Origin: Synechococcus sp. CCY 0621
GTDB taxonomy: Bacteria > Cyanobacteriota > Cyanobacteriia > PCC-6307 > Cyanobiaceae
NCBI RefSeq assembly: GCF_019038465.1
Contig: NZ_JAFKRH010000015.1
Location: 62,001 to 126,000 of the forward strand
DNA: 64,000 nt
Direction: 5' to 3'
Shown here: one piece after another, positions 19,854 through 27,541 of the stretch
Position numbering within the stretch: position 1 is the first letter of the stretch
How the letters are laid out: each line of letters begins with the position of its first letter
Program-made: the position numbers and the translations under genes
Notes under the pieces: generated by a model
What the model was told of the DNA's origin: nothing
The model's input: only the letters and a program-made list of their open reading frames with translations
The model's database searches: none

Positions 19854-20345
19854 TCAGGGCTGCCTCGATCGGGGTCCCAGCGATGGCCTCCAGAGCCCAA
19901 GTTGCATGGCGCGGGCTCTCAACTCCGCCTCTCTGTAGATCTCCTGGTTGCACGGGCTCGCGGCCAGGGGATCCAGCGCCGCCAAGCCGACTTGCACCAG
20001 GCTCAGGTTGATCGGCACCGTCGAACCAACGGGAATGATCTCCGCCAGCTCGACACCGTCAGCGGCCTTGCTGCGCGTCGACAGCGTCACCCAGGCGCCG
20101 GGTTGGAGTAGGGCCTCCAGGGCTGCCTTGGCGGCGAGGGCAGAACTGCCCTGCTGGAGTTCCGGGGCCCGGATGCAGGCCAGCCGCACCTTGAACGGGT
20201 CGCCGTAGGGGGTGACGACGATCGTGTGGCCATCCAGCACCTTCACCACCCGGACGTCGTCAGCGGGGGGCGGGGGAATGGCGAGAACCGGAGCCCCTGT
20301 CATCGTAAGGAGCAGGGCGGACAGACCAACCAACGGGTGATTCAC
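19854..20345 (-). CDS. Exported staphylococcal-nuclease-like protein, active site degenerate
   Basis: A 163-residue protein with an N-terminal hydrophobic segment (about 5-22, probable signal peptide) followed by a TNase/SNase-like OB fold. By motif comparison with staphylococcal nuclease, the first calcium ligand is changed (DGHT at 38-41 instead of DGDT). The segment VRLACIRAPE keeps Arg54 and Glu62 but has Arg59 where the second aspartate belongs. The usual YGR arginine is replaced (ADGVELAEI). It is therefore probably not an active nuclease, although the fold and the C-terminal YREAELRARAMQLGLW are well kept. The start is GTG 20345; an overlapping ATG at 20353 is out of frame. It lies downstream of a PliG-like exported protein on the same strand. 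Confidence 0.75.
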   Translation of the reverse strand: MNHPLVGLSALLLTMTGAPVLAIPPPPADDVRVVKVLDGHTIVVTPYGDPFKVRLACIRAPELQQGSSALAAKAALEALLQPGAWVTLSTRSKAADGVELAEIIPVGSTVPINLSLVQVGLAALDPLAASPCNQEIYREAELRARAMQLGLWRPSLGPRSRQP

Positions 20346-20374
20346 GGTGCCATCCCTCCCCACAGCCTGCGACC

Positions 20375-21052
20375 TCAGCCTCCCACCACCAGGGCGTCGA
20401 CAATCTCGTAGCGCTCGACGTTCTCCCGAAGCAGCAGCACCGACACATCTCCGCGCCGCTGCACCGAGAGCTTCTCGGGCTGGTTGGACGCGACGGCCTT
20501 GCCCTTCACGAACAGGAACTGGCGTTTCTGGCCCTCGGGGTTCATCACCAACACCGTGGCGCTGTTGCCGGACCCACAGGGCACATCCGCGGAGGCGTGG
20601 TACGGCGTGCCTGGGATCAGCGCGTCGCGGGACGCGGGCACGGGGGCCAGGGGAGCACCACTGATACCCACTTTCAAGCTGAAGGTGCTCGTTTCGGTGC
20701 GGCGCGTCGCCGGACGCATCAGATACACCCTCACCCTGACGTCCCCATCGCTTGGCAAGGGCCCACGGAAGCGGTTTCCTGAGCTGCTGCCGATGAACAG
20801 GGCGGTGTCGGTCCCGGCCGCCATCACATTGAAGTAGCTCTGCGCGTTGGAACACTTGAGTTCCACGGTCAGGGCCTGACCGGCGCCGGCCCGCAGCTTG
20901 TAGTCGACGGTCAGGTCGCCCTTGAGCAGGGTGGAATCAGCTCCAGCTCGAAACGTGACCCTTTGACTCTCGATCGCGGTCGCCATTCCAACCCCAGCTG
21001 GGAGGCTGATGGCCAGAAGGCCAACGACTGCTAAGGCGAGTGGCGTACGCAT
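20375..21052 (-). CDS. Exported PliG-like protein
   Basis: A 225-residue protein with a signal peptide (about 1-25, ending near MATA). Its domain resembles the periplasmic family that includes the g-type lysozyme inhibitor PliG. The pattern DYKLRAGAGQ, YFNVMAAG, FIGSSSGNRF, DVRVRVYLMRPATRR is the basis for this. Two cysteines in the mature part could form a disulfide. The C-terminal ~70 residues are beta-rich and not recognised. ATG 21052 is preferred over an upstream in-frame ATG at 21082 because it directly precedes the signal peptide. Function as a lysozyme inhibitor is inference; many such proteins are annotated only as hypothetical. It lies 29 bp upstream of the nuclease-like gene and is probably co-transcribed with it. 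Confidence 0.6.
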   Translation of the reverse strand: MRTPLALAVVGLLAISLPAGVGMATAIESQRVTFRAGADSTLLKGDLTVDYKLRAGAGQALTVELKCSNAQSYFNVMAAGTDTALFIGSSSGNRFRGPLPSDGDVRVRVYLMRPATRRTETSTFSLKVGISGAPLAPVPASRDALIPGTPYHASADVPCGSGNSATVLVMNPEGQKRQFLFVKGKAVASNQPEKLSVQRRGDVSVLLLRENVERYEIVDALVVGG

Positions 21053-21268
21053 CGGTCCTTTGCTCGGGGCCAAAGCAAACACTACCGCGCTTGCCCTGGC
21101 GAGCGTATCTGATTATCTATGGAAACACGGGATGGGCTAATTCAAAATTGTAAAGAATAGTCGATTGGGCTCTCGAGGTAACCCTGCTATTCACCTCCCG
21201 TAGAGACTCGACAATATGCAGGCAACATCTTTTCGATCGGCTGCCTGGGCATGCCGTGAGGATGGCAG

Positions 21269-22054
21269 TTACCCGACCAAGGTATGCCATCTAGACGTGT
21301 AAGCCCTACAAGTCCGCATTAGCATCTCTTGATACTGAGAGTCGATGTTAATTCCAAACACATTTTCTCGCTCGACTCGCGGAGGGTTGATGTTGTCAAC
21401 AAAGACTGGCTCGATAAGAAGATAGTCGAATCCTAGTTCGTGTGTAAAGCCTTTCTCCTTAACTGGAAGAGACCTCATCATTTCTATTGTTTTGAATGCA
21501 GCGTCTTCGGAATTTGGTTTTGCTCCAAACTCGGACCAGAGCTTCTGATCACCAGAGGAAAGGCGTGGCAACACATCACGTTCAAAGTCTACCCCCAGAA
21601 TCTGGCACTTGCGCTTCACAGAATCTGGGATGTTGACGTACTGAATTCCGGTACCCACAAGAACATGTCCCAATACAATTGCTTCAGGCTTCCTGGCTTG
21701 CAGGAGATTAGCGAAATCAGATAGATCACTTTGCCTATTTCTCCTGTTCTTGCCATGTGCCGTTATAACTGACTTGTTTTCCATGCACAATCGCGCTCGA
21801 TCGAGAGTAGGCGCGTCATCACTGCCATCTACTTCATAGATCATGAGATCGACTTTATGAGTTAATCCCGAAACCTCTACATTAAGTTGATACTGAACTC
21901 TGGAGTTTTCAATGTCATCAGCAAGGGAAGGGCACTGCTGCAGTAAGTCCAAAATGAAATGATTGCAAATTATATCTGAATGACGAGCAGATCTGTGGTC
22001 ATGATACTTGTCCATGAGAATTCGCTCAACAACCCTATCCGCTGGAGTAATCAT
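21269..22054 (-). CDS. Probable type II restriction endonuclease, PD-(D/E)xK type
   Basis: A 261-residue protein not recognised as a named enzyme. It shows a plausible PD-(D/E)xK nuclease core: Asp69 in HKVDLMIYE and Glu92-x-Lys94 in MENKSV, separated by a loop. Its start overlaps the 3' end of the methyltransferase gene as ATGA, the classic coupling of a restriction-modification pair. Base composition is near 45% GC by counting sample lines, against about 70% in the flanking genes, so it was probably acquired horizontally. It could instead be another DNA-cleaving defence protein, but the context strongly favours restriction. Confidence 0.7.
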   Translation of the reverse strand: MITPADRVVERILMDKYHDHRSARHSDIICNHFILDLLQQCPSLADDIENSRVQYQLNVEVSGLTHKVDLMIYEVDGSDDAPTLDRARLCMENKSVITAHGKNRRNRQSDLSDFANLLQARKPEAIVLGHVLVGTGIQYVNIPDSVKRKCQILGVDFERDVLPRLSSGDQKLWSEFGAKPNSEDAAFKTIEMMRSLPVKEKGFTHELGFDYLLIEPVFVDNINPPRVERENVFGINIDSQYQEMLMRTCRAYTSRWHTLVG

Positions 22055-23474
22055 GCTACTTTTAGCACATCGACACTCATTAGCTGCTTCACTTGGAGAG
22101 AGCTTAGATTTCTATCGTTCTCTGTTGGCAGAATTTGAGCCAATTCTGCGGGTATCGGAAGCCGTTTAAGCACTGAACTCTGAATTCTAAAAAAGCCATT
22201 GGCAGCCCGCTGGGCATTGGCAGATATCCAAGCCTTCACTGGATCTGAATTTAGATACTCTGCTATACGATATATTTGACCAGGGTGCGTGGGAACTATA
22301 TAGTAAACTGAATGTCTCGGCACCACTAACCCGTCTTTGTCTATCAAAACACAGGGTTGTCAGAAATATCTTTACAAAGAATCTTTGGACGTAGTAGTTC
22401 AGCCATCTGCGGAGCATCATGAAAAGCATGCCATGGCTTGCGCTGTGTACAAGAGCGCAGAGCGAGCTTCGATTTAATTTCAGGCCGCTTGAGGTAGTCG
22501 CCCAGCTCACCAATCTCCTCAAGACATTTTAGTCGGGACTCTGCCGAATAAGGAATCAGCATGACCGATGATGTCTTGACTTTAGATGATGTTGGCTGCA
22601 ATTGACGGCCCGAGATGGTCGGCCAAGCATGTTGTTCAAGATACTCTGGCAAGTCTTCTGCATTTTTCACGAAGACACCATCAGCCCCTGTGGCGATGCC
22701 ACAACTAATTCTGCGGCATATACTTTCCAAACAAAGGGAGCCAGCTACTTCGGGCGGTTTATCATTCGAAAAAAGATGCCGCCAACTCCCGCCACTCTTT
22801 GGTAGCAACACAGGGAAACTAGCACCATTGCGAGTCTGAATCTGCGTATGTTCGCCTACATTAGAAATTCTTAGCCTGGAGATAGTGGGGTAGGTAGTTC
22901 GCCCAGGAAACACGTCCTCTTCAAGAAGGGTAATATCGGTTACATCATGCGATGCAAGTAGTTTTCGAACCTCAGACCCTGCCTGGACATATGTGTACTT
23001 CTCCGGTGTGATGAAAACAAGCGTTGCCCCTTTCCGGCCAAGCGAGACTGCTCTTTCAAAAAAAAGCATATATAAATCAAATCGACCAACGGCGCACTTG
23101 TAACGTGACCGAAATCGCCGCTTTTCTTCCTCTTTAAGAGCCAAAATCGAAACATATGGTGGATTTCCAATGATGAAGTCAAACAATCCTTCAAATTCGT
23201 CAAGCAGAAAGTCACCAGTGACGATTTCAACTTGTGGGACAGCCAAAAACTTCTGCCTTGCAATATCAGCTCTTTGCTTGTCAAGTTCAATGCCTACGAT
23301 TTGGGGAACTTCGGCATGGTGACGTTTGCACCACCTCAGTATTCCCTCGATAAAGGCACCAAGACCACAACCGGGATCAAGAACCCTGTCTGTAGCCTTC
23401 GGCCTGTTGTTCTTAAAGAGCATATCCACCATCTGATCAACGGTGGACTGTTGTGTGGGCACGAAGCCGCGCAT
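22051..23474 (-). pseudogene. N6-adenine DNA methyltransferase (TaqI-like), frameshifted
   Basis: Gamma-type adenine methyltransferase of a restriction-modification pair. The first reading frame (22344-23474, 376 residues) has the AdoMet motif DPGCGLGAF (33-41) and the catalytic NPPY (104-107). It ends at a TGA just after the run TTTT. The continuation (22051-22347, about 98 residues) is in the -1 frame and carries the expected C-terminal family segment with PRHSVYYIVP, AEYLNSDPVKAW and QRAANGFFRIQSSVLKRLP. One extra T, or a -1 slip on TTTT, would join them smoothly (NPV-F-L-IDKDG). It may be a real lesion, a sequencing error or a slippage site. The target recognition part is mostly in the first piece, so residual activity is possible. 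The sequence is AT-rich like its partner. Confidence 0.8.
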
Positions 23475-23837
23475 GCTACGCCCTCTGATGGGGAGATCTT
23501 AGCCGGAACGACAGGTCAGTTCGATCTGCGCAGCGAGGGTGCCTCCAAATCAAACGGAGGAGTTGGAGAATCCCTTGGTTTAATTTGCCCCAACACTTCT
23601 TGGGAGGAATCATCTAAGTGTAGATCTTTCAGCCTTGGGAAGCATAAAAGCGAGCTGCTCTGAGGGCAACGCCGCCAAAGCCTTGACATGGTCTGGGTTC
23701 ACCACTTTGCACTACTTAATCCCGTCGACTTAGGCAGAACCCTCGAAACACCCTGCTGCCGTGGTGGCCCAACCTGGCCATCCGTAAACACCCCATCCAA
23801 GGACTGGCTGAACCCCGGGCGCCCGCGGACTTGCCGA
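23475..23837. other. Intergenic, nothing recognised
   Basis: These 363 bp lie between the methyltransferase start and the HEPN gene. They mark the return from AT-rich to GC-rich sequence (around 23700-23800). No convincing gene, tRNA or repeat was found. The promoter of the restriction-modification operon should lie in the first part, but no clear hexamers stand out. Confidence 0.5.
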
Positions 23838-24209
23838 TCAACCGAGTCCCGCCACAGCCCGCTCACATCGTTCCAGTTCGACCTCCAGCAGGGCCAGAAG
23901 CTCCGATCGCTCGGCCGGCAGTGGGAAGGGGCCTGCCTCGTAGCGGGCCTCCACGGCGAATTCCTGCAGCGCCGCCAGGCGGGGCTCCAGAACCTGTCCC
24001 GCCACAGCGGCCAGGTCGCTCAGCTCATGCACCCGTGGTGGCCGGCGATCGCTCAGCACGATCCAGGCCTTGAGCAGCTTCTCCACCACCTGCTGGGCGG
24101 TGAAGCCCCAGTCCTCCTCCGGATACGCAGGATCGAGCCCGATCCGCAAGGTCCTCAGATGGCGGCCCACGATCGCCAGCAGCAGGGCCGCGTCCTCAGC
24201 CGGCGACAT
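23838..24209 (-). CDS. HEPN domain protein
   Basis: A small all-helical HEPN protein of 123 residues. FTAQQVVEKLLKAWI (about 36-50) and RPPRVHELSDL (about 56-66) match the HEPN family. The latter contains an Rx4H arrangement (Arg56, His61) of the kind used by HEPN ribonucleases. It lacks the RX4HXY tyrosine seen in HepT toxins. ATG 24209 is chosen; it overlaps the 3' end of the nucleotidyltransferase gene by 14 bp, so the two are translationally coupled. Such pairs act as toxin-antitoxin modules in some bacteria; in others their role is unknown. Confidence 0.8.
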   Translation of the reverse strand: MSPAEDAALLLAIVGRHLRTLRIGLDPAYPEEDWGFTAQQVVEKLLKAWIVLSDRRPPRVHELSDLAAVAGQVLEPRLAALQEFAVEARYEAGPFPLPAERSELLALLEVELERCERAVAGLG

Positions 24210-24621
24210 AGAGCACCTTCCCCTCGCGGGCCACATCGCCGAACACGTGCCAGCGGGAGCCACTCAACCGTTCCGCGTCGGCGGCCCCGGCCACCACCAG
24301 GTCGACCCTGACGCCGAGGGGCCCGAGGGCCCCTCGAAAGCGCTGCCAGCAGGCGGCCTTCTCGGCGGGGGTGAGCTGGGCACGGCCCACGATCACCGCC
24401 AGATCAAGATCGGAATCGGGGCGCGCCTCGCCCCGGGCCCGCGAGCCGAACGCCAGCACCGCCTTCACCTCGGCGTCGGCACAAAGCCGTGCCAGGGCAA
24501 GGCGACAGGCCTCCGGATCCAGCCCGGGGCCGAGATCCGGCAGCGCCGCCAGCCCCCGGGGCTCACGCCAGGGAATCGCGGGCGGTACGAACGGCTGTGC
24601 GGAGGCGGAGACCATGGCCAA
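24196..24621 (-). CDS. MNT-type nucleotidyltransferase
   Basis: A minimal nucleotidyltransferase of 141 residues with the polymerase-beta-like motif LAFGSRARGEARPDSDLDL (about 57-74). It includes the GS pair and the metal-binding Asp71 and Asp73. Minimal nucleotidyltransferases of this kind pair with HEPN proteins; in the studied MntA-HepT system the enzyme AMPylates the HEPN toxin. Here it is the first gene and overlaps the HEPN gene. The N-terminal ~25 residues are proline-rich and look non-conserved, so the true start may be later. Confidence 0.82.
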   Translation of the reverse strand: MAMVSASAQPFVPPAIPWREPRGLAALPDLGPGLDPEACRLALARLCADAEVKAVLAFGSRARGEARPDSDLDLAVIVGRAQLTPAEKAACWQRFRGALGPLGVRVDLVVAGAADAERLSGSRWHVFGDVAREGKVLYVAG

Positions 24622-24686
24622 ACGCTACCGCCGCTGAACGCAAGGGCCTATCGGCGCGACCACGCCAAGCCAGGCCTGCCGTCCTT

Positions 24687-25778
24687 CTATTCGCCGCCCT
24701 GAACGGCCAGCAGCTTGCGCTGCTGCTTCCAGCGCAGCACCTGCCAGACCAGGAACACCATCAGCAGGGGCAGCACCGCCACCAACACCACGAACCGGAA
24801 GGTGTTGTCGACGATCTCACCGCCGGCGGTGGCGGCCAGGACCTGCTCCACCAGATAGAGACCGTAAAGACCCAGCAGCAGCCAGCCCTCGAGGCGGCTG
24901 ATCGTCCCGTTGCTCCAGAAGATCGGCAGGCAGGCCAGGGTGGTGGCCACCATGATCGGCAGGTCGCGGCTCACCATCACCGGATCCACCGCCAGCCCCT
25001 TGCCGCCGGACACCACGGCGCAGAGGCCCAGGATCACCACCTGGTTGAGCAGGTTGCTGCCCACCACGTTGCCGATGGCCAGGTCGGCCTTGCCCCGGTA
25101 GGCGGCCACCACGGAGGTGACCAGCTCGGGCATGGAAGTGCCGGCCGCCACGATCGTCAGGCCGATCACCGTCTGGCTCACCCCCAGGGCCACGGCAGCC
25201 GTGGTGGCCCCCCGCACCAGCAGCTGGGAGCCGATCACCAGCAGCGCCAGACCGGCGGCCAGCTTGAAGGCGGCCACCAGCGGGGTGGCACGTTCCGCCT
25301 CGTTGTCCTCGTCGTCCTCGGAATCTTCCGAGGCGGTGCGGATTTCCCAGACGAGATTGGCCACCATCGCGAACAGAAGGGCCACTCCCGCCTGCCAGGT
25401 GAGCCGGCCCCCCGAGGCCATGCCCCACACGGCCATCGAGATGCCCAGCAGCAGGGGCACGTCCCGGCGCACCAGACGACTCTTGACGCGCAGAGGAACG
25501 ATGGCCGCGCTGGCACCCAGCACCACGAGGATGTTGAAGATGTTGCTGCCCACCACATTGCTGACGGCCAGGTCGGCATCGCCATTGAATGAAGAGATCA
25601 GGCTCACGAACAGTTCCGGGGTGCTGGTGCCCAGGGACACCACCGTCAGGCCGATCACCAGCTGGGGGATCCCCAGCAGCAGCGACAGGGCGACGGAACC
25701 GGCCACGAACAGCTCCCCACCGCCGAACAGCACCAGGATGCCGAGGATGATCTCGACGAAACTGGGCAGGGTGGGCAT
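24687..25778 (-). CDS. Na+/Ca2+ exchanger family protein (CaCA, YrbG-like)
   Basis: Inner-membrane cation/calcium antiporter of 363 residues with about ten helices. The two alpha-repeats carry the paired signature motifs: SLGTSTPELFVS (about 47-58) followed by SNVVGSNIFNI, and AAGTSMPELVTS followed by GNVVGSNLLNQ. The two halves are separated by an acidic cytosolic loop (SEDSEDDEDNEAE). It probably exports calcium or sodium. Its start codon lies only 20 bp from the divergent radical SAM start, so the regulatory sites of one must lie within the other's coding region, or the true starts lie further in. Confidence 0.9.
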   Translation of the reverse strand: MPTLPSFVEIILGILVLFGGGELFVAGSVALSLLLGIPQLVIGLTVVSLGTSTPELFVSLISSFNGDADLAVSNVVGSNIFNILVVLGASAAIVPLRVKSRLVRRDVPLLLGISMAVWGMASGGRLTWQAGVALLFAMVANLVWEIRTASEDSEDDEDNEAERATPLVAAFKLAAGLALLVIGSQLLVRGATTAAVALGVSQTVIGLTIVAAGTSMPELVTSVVAAYRGKADLAIGNVVGSNLLNQVVILGLCAVVSGGKGLAVDPVMVSRDLPIMVATTLACLPIFWSNGTISRLEGWLLLGLYGLYLVEQVLAATAGGEIVDNTFRFVVLVAVLPLLMVFLVWQVLRWKQQRKLLAVQGGE

Positions 25779-25798
25779 GGCGGCTTGTCGGAAAGCGC

Positions 25799-27541
25799 AT
25801 GAGTTTAGGGAGACGCCAGCCCGTCCCTGGAAGTGACACGCTGGATCTCCCCTTCCCGCCGCCCCCTCTGAATCAGGAAACCCTGCTGTTCGAGCCGGCC
25901 CAACCGGTCGCCGATGCCCTGCGCACCGTGCTGGCCTTCCCCAGCAGCTATTCGGTGGGGATCACCAGCCTGGGCTACCAGGTGGTGTGGGCCAGCCTGG
26001 CGCGCCGCAGCGACCTCGACGTGCGTCGGCTGTTCACCGACCAGGGGGACCCCCCACACCGCCACTGCGATCTGTTCGGTCTGTCGCTCAGCTGGGAGCT
26101 GGACGGCCCCGTCCTGCTCGACCTGCTGGAGCGCCAGGGGATTCCCCTGTGGAGTCACCAGCGGGGGGAGGACGACCCGATTGTGTTCGGCGGCGGCCCG
26201 GTGCTCACCGCCAACCCCGAACCGCTGGCCCCCTTCTTCGACGTGGTGCTGCTTGGCGACGGCGAGCTGCTGTTGCCCGCCTTCATCGACGCCCTCCAGG
26301 CCAGCCGCACCCTGTCCCGGTCCGAACGCCTGCGGCAACTGGCCCGGGTTCCCGGGGTCTACGTGCCGGCGCTGTATGCCCCCCGCTACGACAGTGAGGG
26401 AGCCTTGCTGGCGGTGGAGCCCACCGTCGCCGACCTGCCGGCGACCGTCGCCAAGCAGACCTGGCGCGGCAACACCCTGAGCCATTCCACGGTGATCACA
26501 CCGGAGGCGGCCTGGCCGTCGATCCACATGGTGGAGGTGGCCCGCAGCTGCCCGGAGCTGTGCCGCTTCTGCCTGGCCAGCTACCTGACCCTGCCGTTCC
26601 GCACCGCCTCCCTCGACGACGGGCTGATCCCGGCGGTGGAGACGGGACTGGCGGTGACGCAGCGGCTGGGCCTGCTGGGGGCCTCGGTGACCCAGCACCC
26701 CCAGTTCGCCGACCTGCTCAGCTGGTTGGATCAGGACCGTTTCGAGGGCACGCGGGTCAGCGTCAGCTCGGTGCGGGCCGCCACCGTGACCCCGCAGCTG
26801 GGGCGGATCCTGGCCCGGCGGGGGAGCAAGTCACTCACGATCGCGATTGAAAGCGGCAGCGAACGCCTGCGCCGGGTGGTGAACAAGAAGCTGAGCGGCG
26901 AGGAAATCTTCGCCGCGGCCCGCTACGCCAAAGAGGGTGGCCTCAGCGGCCTGAAGCTCTATGGCATGGCCGGGCTGCCCAGCGAAGACGACGCCGACAT
27001 CGAGGCCACCGCCGACCTGCTGCTGGCCCTGAAGAAAGCCACCCCGGGCCTGCGGCTCAGCCTGGGGGTGAGCACCTTCGTGCCCAAGGCCCACACCCCC
27101 TTCCAGTGGCAGGGGGTGCGCCCGGAGGCCGAAAAGCGCCTGCAACGGCTGGCGCGGCGCCTGCAGCCGAAGGGCATCGAGCTGCGACCGGAGAGCTATG
27201 GCTGGAGCGTCATCCAGGCCCTGCTCTCCCGCAGTGACCGCCGCCTGGCACCGGTGATCGCCGCGGCGCGGGGCCAGCACGACAGCCAGGGCGGCTGGAA
27301 GAAGGCCTACCGGGCGGCCCGGGCCGGCGAGGTGGCCGCACCGGCGGATCTGCCATTTCCCCTGCCGCTGCCGCCCCCCTGGGAGGAGGTGGTCCATGCC
27401 ACCTGGAACGAGGAGCGGGTGCTGCCCTGGAGCCATCTGGAGGGGCCCCTACCCCCGGCCACCCTGCTCAGGCACCGGCAGGAGGCGCTGGCTGGCGATA
27501 GCAACGCAGACCCGCCAAAAGCACCCAGCCCGCCACATTGA
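25799..27541 (+). CDS. Radical SAM protein with B12-binding-like N-terminus
   Basis: A 580-residue radical SAM enzyme. The N-terminal ~200 residues look like a B12-binding-like Rossmann domain (FPSSYSVGITSLGYQ, VFGGGPVLTANPEP, LGDGELLLP). The radical SAM core begins with the cluster motif CPELCRFC (Cys251, Cys255, Cys258) and includes SLTIAIESGSERLR. The sequence belongs to the group of cyanobacterial radical SAM proteins found beside unrelated housekeeping genes, whose substrate is not known to me. The C-terminal ~100 residues are proline-rich. Its 3' end overlaps the convergent O-antigen-ligase-like gene by 74 bp. Confidence 0.82.
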   Translation: MSLGRRQPVPGSDTLDLPFPPPPLNQETLLFEPAQPVADALRTVLAFPSSYSVGITSLGYQVVWASLARRSDLDVRRLFTDQGDPPHRHCDLFGLSLSWELDGPVLLDLLERQGIPLWSHQRGEDDPIVFGGGPVLTANPEPLAPFFDVVLLGDGELLLPAFIDALQASRTLSRSERLRQLARVPGVYVPALYAPRYDSEGALLAVEPTVADLPATVAKQTWRGNTLSHSTVITPEAAWPSIHMVEVARSCPELCRFCLASYLTLPFRTASLDDGLIPAVETGLAVTQRLGLLGASVTQHPQFADLLSWLDQDRFEGTRVSVSSVRAATVTPQLGRILARRGSKSLTIAIESGSERLRRVVNKKLSGEEIFAAARYAKEGGLSGLKLYGMAGLPSEDDADIEATADLLLALKKATPGLRLSLGVSTFVPKAHTPFQWQGVRPEAEKRLQRLARRLQPKGIELRPESYGWSVIQALLSRSDRRLAPVIAAARGQHDSQGGWKKAYRAARAGEVAAPADLPFPLPLPPPWEEVVHATWNEERVLPWSHLEGPLPPATLLRHRQEALAGDSNADPPKAPSPPH

